Positions 45,159 through 53,266 of a stretch of 64,000 bases of DNA are shown one piece after another; positions within the stretch are counted from its first letter, which is position 1, and the number at the start of each line of letters is the position of its first letter. A model generated the notes under the pieces. That model was not told the origin of the DNA. It did not search any database and saw only the letters and a list, made by a program, of their open reading frames with translations. The stretch is from Spartobacteria bacterium (GTDB lineage: Bacteria > Verrucomicrobiota > Verrucomicrobiia > Chthoniobacterales > UBA10450): NCBI GenBank assembly GCA_003169695.1, contig PNAS01000026.1, positions 62,001 to 126,000 of the forward strand, given 5' to 3'. Both the position numbers and the translations under genes were made by a program.

Positions 45159-48100
45159 TCAGTTGAGTCCAAAAACTTCCACCAATGCAACACCGGTACC
45201 ATTGTTCACTCCGCGAACAATGGCGGTGTAAGAGCCGGGATTGAGACTGGTTAAGATCGCGGATTCGAGATAGTGGCGTGGCGCAAGGCCGCTATCGATG
45301 ATCGCCTGTTTATTAGATGCGTCCATCCAGTTGTCGTTGGATGCGAGCAACGCGCCATTGCCATCGTGCAATTCGAGGGAGGGATCGGCCAGAGCATTGG
45401 CAACACCAGATTGAGCCAAGGATGGCCCGATCGCGCGCACGACCACGTATTCCGGACCTGATCCAGTTACGATCAACCCGCCAATCATCACGCTGTCCCC
45501 CGTCTGAGCGAAAGCGCGCGTTGAAATATTGCCGAATTTGGAAATGGCGGTTTGATCGAGATCGTACGCTTCAACAACCGCGGTTCCGGTGCCATTGTTC
45601 ACGCCGTGAATAACAGCGGTGTAAGCGCCAGGATTGAGGCTGGTCAAAATCGCCGATTCGAGATTGTGGCTTGGCGCAAGGCCGCTATCGATGATCGCCT
45701 GTTTATTAGGTGCGTCCATCCAGTTGTCGTTGGATGCGAGCAATGCACCTGTTGAATCATGCAGTTCCAAAACCGGATCTTGTAATGCATCAGCAATCCC
45801 AGAATTTGAAAGGCTGGGCCCAATCGCACGCAAAATGACTCTCTTGACTCCACTGCCGGTGACGATCAATCCGCCGATCATGACGTTGTCGCCGGTCTGC
45901 ACAAAGGCTCGCGTGGAGATATTAGCGAGCCTCACCGGCGGCGGACCAGGCTGTCCTGCGCAATATTCTCCTCCAGTGCTGCGGACAAAGCCGTGAGCGT
46001 AGCCGAAAGAATCCTGAAAGGTAAAAAAGCCGCCCCATACAATCATCCGACTGCCAGTCCAGACTCCGGTTGGGGAGTCGACCGCGTGGGGGGCATTGAC
46101 TGGCGTAGTTGCGGTCCAAGTGTCAAAAGCCGGACTGTATCGGCCAGCTGTGTTGAGAAAGCGGTTCTGCCCGGAATTAAAACCGCCCCAGACGATCATC
46201 TCGTCGCCGGTCCATATAGTTGAATGAGCGCCGCGGCCTTCAGGCGCGTTGAAAAGGCTGGTAGCAGTCCATGTGTCGGTGTTTGGAGTGTACCTAGCTC
46301 CAGTGTTTACATCGGTACTGCCATTGTAACCGCCCCAGACGATCATCTCCTTGCCTGTCCATATTCCGCTATGCCCGGCTCGCGGTGCTGTACCAACGGT
46401 GCTAGTGGCGGTCCAACTGTCTGTGGCCGGATCATATTTTCCACCGGTGTTACCGGCGGCATAATAACCGCCGCCCCAAACGATCATCTCGCTGCCTGTC
46501 CAGACAGCGGTATGGAAGTTTCGCGCACTAGGCGCATTCGTCGTGCTCGTGGCGACCCAGCTGTCAGTATTCGGGTTATATCGCCCGCCAGTGTTGACCA
46601 GAGCAGCCCCATTTCCAGGAATATCAGAGTTACCACCCCACACGATCATTTCGCTGCCGGTCCAAACGGAGGAGTGATACCGCCGTCGATCAGGGGCATT
46701 CGCCAGCGTCGTAGGAGTCCAAGTGTTTGCTGCGGGATCGTATCGTCCACCGGTGTTCAAGATGTGAATGACGGTGCCATCGTCATACCAACCGCCCCAG
46801 ACGATCATTTCCGTTCCCGTCCAAACCGCGGTGTGGTCTTGCCGAGCTACAGGCGCGTTTACCGTGCTGGTCGGCGCCCATGTGTCTAAAGCAGGGTCGT
46901 ATCGGCCTCCAGTGTTTGTGGCTAAAACAGGAGCATTAGTTCCGCCGCCCCACACGATCATTTCACTCCCCGTCCAAACCGCCGTGTGCCCAGCTCGGCC
47001 CGCCGGTGTATTGGTAGTGCGAACTGGAGTCCAGGTATCGGCTGCCGGGTCGTACCTCCCACCGGTGTTGGACGTTTCACCATATAATCCGCCAAAAACA
47101 ATCATCTCGCTCCCTGTCCAAATGGTCGTGTTCGTATCTGCACCGTACGGGCCGTTAATTGTGCTCATCGGACTCCAGGTATTCGCAGCCGGATTATAGC
47201 GCGCCCCGGAATTGAATTGGCCGTCGACATTGCCGCCCCACACAATCATTTCGCTGCCTGTCCAGACAGTGCTGGGCGAAAAGCGGCCCGGCGGCGGGTT
47301 GCTTGCGCTCAACGCAACCCAGGTGTCAGACGCCGGGTTGTATCTGGCGCCATCACTTACGTAATGGCCATTCCAGCCGCCCCAAATTATCATCTCGGTG
47401 CCAGTCCACACCGCGGCATGGGAGTATCGCGCCCCGGGCGCATTCACCGCGCTCAGCGTCGTCCATGTGTTTAGCGCAGGATTGTATCTCGCCCCGTTAT
47501 TTAAGTAACCGTAGTAGTTTTGGCCGCCCCAAACGACCATTTCGCTGCCCGTCCATACAACTGAATGCTCGAACCGGCCCGCCGGCGCATTAGCGTTGAT
47601 GAGAGTAGTCCAGGTATCCGCTGTCGGGTCATATAGACCGCCAGTGTTCGAATATGCCGCTGCCGGATCTGTTTGCGTTCCATCTATTCCGCCCCATACA
47701 ATCATCGCGCTGCCGGTCCACACGGCGGTATGGGAAGATCGCGCTGTAGGTGCATTGCTAAGGCTAGTCGGCTTCCAACTGTCACTGGCCGGATCGTACC
47801 TACCACCGCTATTAAAATAAATGCCGCCAAGCGCATATCCACCCCAGACGACCATTTCCGTGCCGGTCCACACCGCCGTATGGCCATATCGCGCAACTGG
47901 TGCGTTCGTCAGGCTTACCTTCGACCAATTGTCAGTGGCTGGGTTATACCTGTCTCCGGTGCCTACAGCCTCGTCATAGTTGAACCCGCCCCACACGATC
48001 ATTTCGCTGCCCGTCCACACCGCAGTATGGAGGGCGCGGCGTGCCGGCAGGTCTGCCAAGGGCGACCATGTGTTATCAGTGCATACGCTCGCGGGACTGG

Positions 48101-48704
48101 TCAAAAGAGGTAGCGAGTAGCCGGTGAAAACAGAATCGCTCTCGCCTCGCGGGCTCTGAGAGTGGACCTCTGCCTGTCCGCGCTGCCTCGGAACGCTGCC
48201 GGGCTTTGCGTTCGTCTCATAAAATTCAGTCACCCGGCGCTCCGATAACGCCGGCCGGGCCAGACATTCCGCGATGACGAATGGATCATTGCCCAGCGCT
48301 TCAAATAATTCGCGCAACATCGCTGGATCCTTTGTGTGCTGCGCCATTCGCTCCATCTCTGCCTGTAATTGCTGGGCGCTAACCGGTTGCTGCCAGTATT
48401 CCTCCAGCACACCTGAGTTTCGCAAATGGTCTCGTACTTTGTTTTCAATCTGTGCCCGGGACATCACAGTCTCCAGGGCAGGCTTGGAATCAGTGCGTTC
48501 CTTCGGCCAGATGCGATGATGCCAATAAACTTCTTCAATCTTCCGTTGATAATCCACCCGCTGTTCAAACGTCAGCGTTCGGGGAAAAACTTTGGTCGAC
48601 GCTTCGGGAGGGAAGGAAGCGAGCAACGTTGCGCTCGCGAAACAGCCGACGACAAGTGCGGCACTGAAATAGATGCGGGAGCGGAGGGATAGGGGGGCGC
48701 TCAT
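45159..48704 (-). CDS. Secreted Kelch-repeat protein with SurA-like N-terminus and tandem C-terminal modules
   Basis: 1181 residues. A signal peptide (RIYFSAALVVGCFASATLLA) is followed by a ~170-residue helical part that resembles the N-terminal region of parvulin/SurA chaperones (SRAQIENKVRDHLRNSGVLE); that likeness is weak. I count fourteen Kelch-like repeats of ~50 residues, each with HTAVWTGSEMIVWGG and GGRYDPATDTW-like wording. Fourteen would fit two seven-bladed propellers. The end carries two ~120-residue modules (NISTRAFVQTGDNVMIGG, RAIGPSLSNSGI, SNDNWMD, PGAYTAVIHG). Cysteines are few. Probably extracellular or outer-membrane bound; function unknown. The same module appears at 63360-64000. 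Confidence 0.85.
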   Translation of the reverse strand: MSAPLSLRSRIYFSAALVVGCFASATLLASFPPEASTKVFPRTLTFEQRVDYQRKIEEVYWHHRIWPKERTDSKPALETVMSRAQIENKVRDHLRNSGVLEEYWQQPVSAQQLQAEMERMAQHTKDPAMLRELFEALGNDPFVIAECLARPALSERRVTEFYETNAKPGSVPRQRGQAEVHSQSPRGESDSVFTGYSLPLLTSPASVCTDNTWSPLADLPARRALHTAVWTGSEMIVWGGFNYDEAVGTGDRYNPATDNWSKVSLTNAPVARYGHTAVWTGTEMVVWGGYALGGIYFNSGGRYDPASDSWKPTSLSNAPTARSSHTAVWTGSAMIVWGGIDGTQTDPAAAYSNTGGLYDPTADTWTTLINANAPAGRFEHSVVWTGSEMVVWGGQNYYGYLNNGARYNPALNTWTTLSAVNAPGARYSHAAVWTGTEMIIWGGWNGHYVSDGARYNPASDTWVALSASNPPPGRFSPSTVWTGSEMIVWGGNVDGQFNSGARYNPAANTWSPMSTINGPYGADTNTTIWTGSEMIVFGGLYGETSNTGGRYDPAADTWTPVRTTNTPAGRAGHTAVWTGSEMIVWGGGTNAPVLATNTGGRYDPALDTWAPTSTVNAPVARQDHTAVWTGTEMIVWGGWYDDGTVIHILNTGGRYDPAANTWTPTTLANAPDRRRYHSSVWTGSEMIVWGGNSDIPGNGAALVNTGGRYNPNTDSWVATSTTNAPSARNFHTAVWTGSEMIVWGGGYYAAGNTGGKYDPATDSWTATSTVGTAPRAGHSGIWTGKEMIVWGGYNGSTDVNTGARYTPNTDTWTATSLFNAPEGRGAHSTIWTGDEMIVWGGFNSGQNRFLNTAGRYSPAFDTWTATTPVNAPHAVDSPTGVWTGSRMIVWGGFFTFQDSFGYAHGFVRSTGGEYCAGQPGPPPVRLANISTRAFVQTGDNVMIGGLIVTGSGVKRVILRAIGPSLSNSGIADALQDPVLELHDSTGALLASNDNWMDAPNKQAIIDSGLAPSHNLESAILTSLNPGAYTAVIHGVNNGTGTAVVEAYDLDQTAISKFGNISTRAFAQTGDSVMIGGLIVTGSGPEYVVVRAIGPSLAQSGVANALADPSLELHDGNGALLASNDNWMDASNKQAIIDSGLAPRHYLESAILTSLNPGSYTAIVRGVNNGTGVALVEVFGLN

Positions 48705-48972
48705 TCGGGGGCATTCTTATGCCGGAATAGAAAATTGTCAAACGGTATGTGCGTCAGCCGTCGACCGCAGATTTAGGGGAACGTCTTCCGCGACCTTACT
48801 TCGATACCCGGGGTCGGCATCCTCGGAGCGAGCTCGACTTCAATAGGCAGAAAGGGCGCTCAATCAATTGAGACGCAACCTTCAACAGTAATTCCCTGCC
48901 CAATGGGAAACCGTATTCCGCGCTGACGCCCGCACCGAAGATCCAGACTGTTTTTGCGCGTACCACCCAGTT

Positions 48973-49872
48973 TTATGAACGTCGTTCATCCTTCGAAGCC
49001 GCAATCACATCTGAATTAAAAGCCGCCGCACGCCATTGGTTATCACCTCCCGCACCCGTCGCTCTTAGGAGGAAGGAGATGAATCCCTTGCTTGTGAAAA
49101 AGTGCAAATGAGAAAAAGTATAAGGCGTTGTTATGTCGCCGATTTCGTGCGGCGGCGTCATCGATCTTCCGACATACATCTCGCATTCGTCGGTCTTTGT
49201 CGGATCTCCCAATAGATCGCCGTTTTCGCTGTATTCAGCCTGCCACAGCGTGTCGTCAGGTAGAACTACAACTGGCAAAACAAGGGTGAAAACATGAGGA
49301 ATCACGAACCGTTCCGCATGGCGCAAAGCCTCGCTCACCAAATCAAACGCGGACGCCAACGCTTGGAACCATTTGTCATATACGTCCGAATCTCTGGCCG
49401 AAAGGTAGCTCCCAGCTTTCTGTGCCGGCTTGAGTTGCAGAATGTTTCTCCCGACAAAATTCTTAGCCGGATAAAGTGACTCGTCGTTTCGAATGTTGCG
49501 GATCACACCAGCGGCGGCAACGTCGACGTAACCGGACATAGTGCTGAACATCCCACCTTTGCGCGACTCGACCAACGCATGCCTTGCCTCACGCGGTTCG
49601 CGCTTGCTACCAGATATGACTACGGGCGCATCGACCGAAACATTTTTGCATTCAATTGCTAGACTAAGAACCGTTTCCTCCCGCGGAAAAATCCAACGAA
49701 AGTCAAATTCGCGAATTTTATTCGTTTGCGGGTCCCGATAGCCGCCACCGTGCTCGAGTAAGCTTTCGCGACGATAGCTTTGCAGAATGCGGCGAACCCG
49801 CATCTCGTGACCGAAGTTCTCGCCGGCGATTACTGTTTTAATGTCTCCCGGAGTGATCGCCACGACGAACAA
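48973..49872 (-). CDS. Possible PD-(D/E)XK nuclease-like protein
   Basis: Up to 299 residues. The N-terminal third reads HEMRVRRILQSYRRESLLEHGG, then REFDFRW ... VLSLAIECKN. A conserved-looking Asp in a strand followed ~18 residues later by Glu-x-Lys is the arrangement of restriction-endonuclease-fold enzymes. The rest has no motif I know. Starts available are TTG 49872 and GTG 49863, with no ATG nearby. No methylase or helicase lies next to it, so it is not a recognisable restriction system. A non-coding gap of ~270 bases precedes it and contains a REP. Confidence 0.45.
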   Translation of the reverse strand: MFVVAITPGDIKTVIAGENFGHEMRVRRILQSYRRESLLEHGGGYRDPQTNKIREFDFRWIFPREETVLSLAIECKNVSVDAPVVISGSKREPREARHALVESRKGGMFSTMSGYVDVAAAGVIRNIRNDESLYPAKNFVGRNILQLKPAQKAGSYLSARDSDVYDKWFQALASAFDLVSEALRHAERFVIPHVFTLVLPVVVLPDDTLWQAEYSENGDLLGDPTKTDECEMYVGRSMTPPHEIGDITTPYTFSHLHFFTSKGFISFLLRATGAGGDNQWRAAAFNSDVIAASKDERRS

Positions 49873-50052
49873 GCTTTTACTAGAAGCATCACTTCCGCAA
49901 CGCTGTCTTCGGTTTAGTGGAAAGGTTGAAAGAAATCAGGCCAGGACCGGGAAAGCTTCCTTCTGTATTGCAGCCCTCTGTTCCACTACCTGAAAGCCAG
50001 TCTCGCATTCCGCTCGCGACGTTTCGGAATTTGCGATACCGATTGGCGCTGG

Positions 50053-50107
50053 GCAACGCAGTTGCCGGGGCAAATGCCGTTCCGAAGTACAACTTAGGAA
50101 CGAGGAG
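50053..50107 (+). repeat. REP element, degenerate copy
   Basis: GCAACGCAGTTGC (hairpin 1) is followed after ~13 bases by CGTTCCGAAGTACAACTTAGGAACGAGGAG (hairpin 2, imperfect). It is the same two-hairpin layout as the copies at 50426-50477 and 53136-53188. It lies directly after the orphan antitoxin gene, where a toxin gene would be expected. Confidence 0.7.
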
Positions 50108-50146
50108 CAACGAGATCGCGTTGCGCGTCTGGGAGGACTTCGATCC

Positions 50147-50368
50147 TCACGAGGTTTGTCGCCGGATTTCCTCTTTCGCCTTTTCCCAGTCGACGAATTT
50201 CGCTTCGCCGGATGCGACGCGAGCTTCGCGAACGCGCAGCTCTTCTTTATGCCAGGCCGGCGATTCGATTGCTTCGGGATTCGCCGACAGGCTTGCCCAG
50301 ATGGTTTCCATGGTCTGGAGTTTTTCTTCGACGCTCATTTCGTTGAGCGGAAGGACGGGGATTGCCAT
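50147..50368 (-). CDS. Addiction-module antitoxin-like protein (orphan)
   Basis: 73 residues matching the small 'addiction module component' family (unstable antitoxin type): MSVEEKLQTMETIWASLSAN, ESPAWHKEEL and ASGEAKFVDWEKAKEEIR. Such proteins normally precede a RelE/ParE-type toxin gene. Here no toxin frame is found on either side. Downstream is a degenerate REP and non-coding sequence. It is therefore an orphan antitoxin, possibly left after loss of the toxin. The ATG at 50368 gives the usual N-terminus, MAIPVLPLNE. Confidence 0.8.
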   Translation of the reverse strand: MAIPVLPLNEMSVEEKLQTMETIWASLSANPEAIESPAWHKEELRVREARVASGEAKFVDWEKAKEEIRRQTS

Positions 50369-50425
50369 GACCGGATCATATCACAGCGTCGGGAGGGATC
50401 GATAGCGGATTTGGTGGAGGAAGAG

Positions 50426-50477
50426 GCAACGGAGTTGCCGGGACATGGGCATTCCCAAACGGAGTTTGGGAACGAGG
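50426..50477 (+). repeat. REP element upstream of first radical-SAM gene
   Basis: GCAACGGAGTTGC hairpin (50426-50438), then CATTCCCAAACGGAGTTTGG+GAACGAGG hairpin ending at 50477. The second stem (TTCCCAAAC/GTTTGGGAA-like) is nearly perfect. It lies 33 bases before the TGTCGAGG promoter-like block. The copy before the second radical-SAM gene is 31 bases from its block, so REP and promoter were copied together. Confidence 0.8.
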
Positions 50478-50510
50478 GGTTGGGAGCGGCGGAGCAGGGT
50501 GAGAATTTGC

Positions 50511-50535
50511 TGTCGAGGGTGGGAATATTGTGTAT
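50511..50535 (+). promoter_or_regulatory. Conserved promoter-like block, first radical-SAM gene
   Basis: TGTCGAGG, eight variable bases, then ATTGTGTAT, followed by AAGG. The identical pair with identical 8-base spacing occurs at 53220-53244 before the second gene. With the preceding TTGC it can be read as a -35/-10 pair (TTGCTG ... TGTATA, 18 apart). The sequence on both sides has diverged, so the block is likely under selection. Confidence 0.5.
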
Positions 50536-50591
50536 AAGGTGCGGTCTGAAGCCGGAGGTCGGAGGCCAGAAGTCAGAGATCGGATAATCCA

Positions 50592-52379
50592 ATGTCTATT
50601 CCCAGCACATCAGCACGCGCCACGAAGCGTTTTTGCCTGATCCTCGTTAAGCCGTCGCATTACGATGACGACGGGTATGTGATCCAGTGGTTCCGCTCGA
50701 CGATTCCGTCGAATTCGCTGGCGGCGGTATATGGGCTGGCGAGGGATTGCGCGCAGCGGCATGTGCTGGGCGACGACGTGGAGATCGAGATTCATCCGTT
50801 CGATGAAACGAATACGCGGATCCGGCCGGAAAAATTGGCGCGGATGATCGAGATGGCGGGCGCGGGGATGGTGATGATGATCGGGGTGCAATCGAACCAG
50901 TTCCCGCATGCGCTCGACCTGGCGCGGCCGCTCCGGGAGCGCGGGATCCAGGTAGGGATCGGCGGGTTCCATGCTTCGGGAATCCTGAGCATGATGGGCG
51001 GTAATGACGTCGACCTTCACAAGGCGAAGGCGATGGGCGTGATGATTTTTGCCGGGGAAGCGGAAGGACGCATGGAGCTGGTGCTCAAGGACGCCTTCGA
51101 GAACAAGCTCAAGCCGCTTTACAATTTCATGGCGGACCTGCCGAACATCGAGGGCGAACCGCTGCCGCTCATCCCGGCGATTCGCGCGGCGCGGACGGCA
51201 GGCGCGGTGACGAGCTTCGACGCGGGACGCGGTTGCCCGTTCCAATGTTCGTTTTGCACGATCATCAACGTCCAGGGACGGAAGTCGCGGCGCCGATCGG
51301 CGGACGACGTGGAGCGGCTCATTCGCGAAAACGTGGCGCAGGGATTGAACCGCTTCTTTATTACGGACGACAATTTTGCCCGGAACAAGGATTGGGAAAA
51401 AATCCTCGACCGGCTGATTCACCTGCGACTGAACGAGAAGATCAAGCTGTCGTTCCTGATCCAGGTGGACACGCTCTGCCATAAGCTGCCAAATTTTATC
51501 GAGAAATGCGCCGCGGCCGGAGTGAAGCGGGTTTACATCGGGCTGGAGAATATTAACCCGGACAGCCTGGCGGGCGCGCACAAGCGACAGAACAAGATCA
51601 CGGAGTATCGGAAGATGCTTCAGGCTTGGAAGAAGGCGCGGATCATTACGTATTGCGGCTACATCCTCGGGTTCCCGAACGACACGCCGGAATCGATCAT
51701 CCGCGACGTGGAGATCGTGAAGAAGGAATTGCCACTCGATATCCTGGAGTTCTTTTTCCTGACGCCGTTGCCGGGCTCGGAGGATCACCAGACGCTGGTG
51801 AACTCCGGAGTGGTGGTCGATCCCGACCTGAACAAGTACGATCTCAACCACGTCTGCGCGCCGCATCCGAAGATGTCCCGCGAAGATTGGGAGCGAGTCT
51901 ATCGCAAAGCCTGGGAGACGTATTACACGGATGAGCACATGGAAGCGGTGATACGCCGCCTGGTCTCGAGACAGGCCCCGGCCAGCAACGCCATCATGCT
52001 GATCGCCTGGTTCTGGGGCGCAATTCAGATCGAGAAAATTCATCCGCTCGAAACCGGGTTGTTCCGCTACAAATTCCGACGCGATCGCCGGCCGGGGTTG
52101 CCGATCGAGCCGATCTGGAAGTTTTATCCGAAATACGCCGTGGAATCGGTAGTGAAGCTTGGAAAATGGGCGGTGTTGTATGGCCGGCTGCGCGCCATCT
52201 ACGTCCGGGTCAAGAAGGATCCGAAGAAGCTCGAATACATGGACCTCGCGATGACTCCGGTGACCGACGATGAGGATATGGAGATGTTTCACACGCCATC
52301 GGCGCCCGCGTTTATCGCGCAGGAGCAGCGGCGGCAGCATGCGCACGAGCATAAGCACGAGCATGCGGCGGTAGCGTAG
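50592..52379 (+). CDS. Cobalamin-binding-type radical SAM protein (copy 1)
   Basis: 595 residues. An N-terminal Rossmann-like region of the B12-binding radical SAM layout (~10-190) ends with GIQVGIGGFHASG. The radical SAM cluster motif CxxxCxxC is GCPFQCSFCTI at ~214-224, followed by ITDDNFARN, YIGLENINPDSL and FPNDTPESI. No DxHxxG cobalamin motif is seen, so B12 may not be bound in the usual way. The C-terminus is His-rich (QHAHEHKHEHAA), a possible metal site. It is closely similar to the gene at 53267-55045 along its full length. Substrate unknown; related proteins modify lipids, hopanoids or phosphonates. The stop TAG lies in a GTAG followed by a GGACGTCC palindrome. Confidence 0.85.
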   Translation: MSIPSTSARATKRFCLILVKPSHYDDDGYVIQWFRSTIPSNSLAAVYGLARDCAQRHVLGDDVEIEIHPFDETNTRIRPEKLARMIEMAGAGMVMMIGVQSNQFPHALDLARPLRERGIQVGIGGFHASGILSMMGGNDVDLHKAKAMGVMIFAGEAEGRMELVLKDAFENKLKPLYNFMADLPNIEGEPLPLIPAIRAARTAGAVTSFDAGRGCPFQCSFCTIINVQGRKSRRRSADDVERLIRENVAQGLNRFFITDDNFARNKDWEKILDRLIHLRLNEKIKLSFLIQVDTLCHKLPNFIEKCAAAGVKRVYIGLENINPDSLAGAHKRQNKITEYRKMLQAWKKARIITYCGYILGFPNDTPESIIRDVEIVKKELPLDILEFFFLTPLPGSEDHQTLVNSGVVVDPDLNKYDLNHVCAPHPKMSREDWERVYRKAWETYYTDEHMEAVIRRLVSRQAPASNAIMLIAWFWGAIQIEKIHPLETGLFRYKFRRDRRPGLPIEPIWKFYPKYAVESVVKLGKWAVLYGRLRAIYVRVKKDPKKLEYMDLAMTPVTDDEDMEMFHTPSAPAFIAQEQRRQHAHEHKHEHAAVA

Positions 52380-52394
52380 GGACGTCCCTTCTCT

Positions 52395-52463
52395 TGTAGG
52401 GCGTTTCTGTGAAACGCCACCATCGAACGACCTGTAGATGGCGTCTGACACAGACGCCCTACA
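52395..52463. repeat. REP pair (REPIN) with GTAG heads
   Basis: Left arm: GTAG + GGCGTTTC-tgt-GAAACGCC (perfect 8-bp hairpin). Right arm on the other strand: GTAG + GGCGTCTG-to-CAGACGCC hairpin. The arms are inverted and ~20 bases apart. A GTAG tetranucleotide at the foot of an imperfect palindrome is the classic substrate layout for REP-associated tyrosine transposases, one of which starts 130 bases downstream. Confidence 0.85.
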
Positions 52464-52490
52464 ATGCGGCGATGCGACCGGCCCCACAAC

Positions 52491-52511
52491 GGACGGCTTG
52501 GAGAGCCGTCC
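52491..52511. repeat. Hairpin repeat GGACGGCT-N5-AGCCGTCC
   Basis: A perfect 8-bp stem with a 5-base loop, 84 bases upstream of the transposase start. It is a third hairpin type in the REP cluster. On the minus strand it is preceded by GCAG rather than GTAG. Confidence 0.65.
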
Positions 52512-52525
52512 CTGCCTTTCCCCAT

Positions 52526-52578
52526 CCTCGTTCCCAAACTCTGTTTGGGAACGCACTTGTCCGAAGAAACTCCGTTTC
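52526..52578 (-). repeat. REP element left of the transposase (inverted copy)
   Basis: CCTCGTTCCCAAACTCTGTT+TGGGAACG hairpin followed by GAAACTCCGTTTC. It is the inverse orientation of the REP at 53136-53188, so the two bracket the transposase gene. The inner hairpin has drifted (GAAAC rather than GCAAC). Confidence 0.8.
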
Positions 52579-52594
52579 TCATCCTCCCGAACGC

Positions 52595-53128
52595 GTGCGC
52601 AGTCGCTATCGCATCAACAATCAAAGCTCCGCGCATTTCATCACTTCGACCATTGTCGAGTGGCTCCCAGTCTTCACGACAGCGGCGTGCTGCGATATCC
52701 TCGTGCGCTCGTTGGAGTATTGTCGTCGGGAGAAAGGTCTGCGCGTCCACGCTTGGGTAATTCTCGACAATCATTTCCACGCCATCGTGTCCGGGCTGCA
52801 ATTAGCGCGCACTGTGGCGGACCTCAAGAAATTCACGGCTCACGAGATTCTCGGTCAGCTTAAGCTTGAAGGTCGCGATTGGTTGCTGAATCAGCTGGAA
52901 TTCTTCCGCGCGGCTCACAAGCGCGAGAGCACTCATCAAGTCTGGCAAGAAGGCGTTCATCCACAATCCATCGCGAGCGATCAGATGATGCTGCAGAAAC
53001 TTGAATATCTGCACAACAATCCCGTGAAGCGCGGACTGGTGGCATCGCCGGAGCACTGGCGCTATTCGTCGGCGCATGAATGGTTGACGGGCGCTGTTCC
53101 TGCGATGCGTGTTGATCCCTGGCGATAG
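52595..53128 (+). CDS. REP-associated tyrosine transposase (RAYT, TnpA-REP)
   Basis: About 177 residues from a GTG at 52595 (VRSRYRINNQ). The HUH-type metal motif His-hydrophobic-His is in ILDNHFHAIVSG. Downstream are FTAHEILGQL, HQVWQEGVHPQSI and the family's C-terminal signature KLEYLHNNPVKRGLVA and HWRYSSAHEW. Single-domain Y1-type transposases of this kind cut and join REP sequences as single strands. They are usually single-copy and vertically kept rather than spreading like IS200. No accessory orfB is present. REPs of three types surround it. It lies between the two radical-SAM copies. The frame is open upstream to 52409 through REP sequence, which I consider untranslated. Confidence 0.88.
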   Translation: MRSRYRINNQSSAHFITSTIVEWLPVFTTAACCDILVRSLEYCRREKGLRVHAWVILDNHFHAIVSGLQLARTVADLKKFTAHEILGQLKLEGRDWLLNQLEFFRAAHKRESTHQVWQEGVHPQSIASDQMMLQKLEYLHNNPVKRGLVASPEHWRYSSAHEWLTGAVPAMRVDPWR

Positions 53129-53135
53129 GGAAGAG

Positions 53136-53188
53136 CGCAACTGAGTTGCGAAGATAAGTGCGTTCCCAAACAGAGTTTGGGAACGAGG
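53136..53188 (+). repeat. REP element right of the transposase
   Basis: GCAACTGAGTTGC hairpin (53137-53149), 11-base spacer, then CGTTCCCAAACAGAGTTTGG+GAACGAGG hairpin. It begins 8 bases after the transposase stop and ends 31 bases before the promoter-like block of the second radical-SAM gene, so it serves both as the transposase's right-hand REP and as part of the duplicated cassette. Confidence 0.82.
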
Positions 53189-53219
53189 AGGCGGAGACGA
53201 AGGGCGAGGCAATTTTGCC

Positions 53220-53244
53220 TGTCGAGGATCGCTGCATTGTGTAT
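53220..53244 (+). promoter_or_regulatory. Conserved promoter-like block, second radical-SAM gene
   Basis: TGTCGAGG-N8-ATTGTGTAT, the same two words and spacing as at 50511-50535, preceded by TTTTGCC. It lies 22 bases before the ATG at 53267, closer to its gene than in copy 1. Confidence 0.5.
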
Positions 53245-53266
53245 GGTGGGGCGTTTGGAAACCGTG

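Noticed and set aside
44962-45231. 89-codon plus-strand frame between the split gene and the Kelch gene
   Set aside because: No motif, no ribosome site, and its end overlaps the conserved C-terminus of the Kelch protein on the other strand.
46000-48100. Many long plus-strand frames opposite the Kelch gene
   Set aside because: They are mirror frames of a repetitive gene. They share no motif and lack start signals.
50610-52556. 648-codon minus-strand frame opposite radical-SAM copy 1, and a similar 743-codon frame opposite copy 2
   Set aside because: Long antisense frames are a product of high GC content and codon bias. They are Arg/His/Asp rich and have no recognisable domain.
52409-52594. 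Upstream extension of the transposase frame to 52409
   Set aside because: The extra ~60 codons run through REP hairpins and read as low-quality protein (Arg/Pro rich). RAYT homology begins at about the GTG at 52595.
50053-53188. CRISPR array suggested by repeated short palindromes
   Set aside because: The repeats are irregularly spaced, occur in both orientations and separate genes. There are no uniform spacers or cas genes. They are REP elements.
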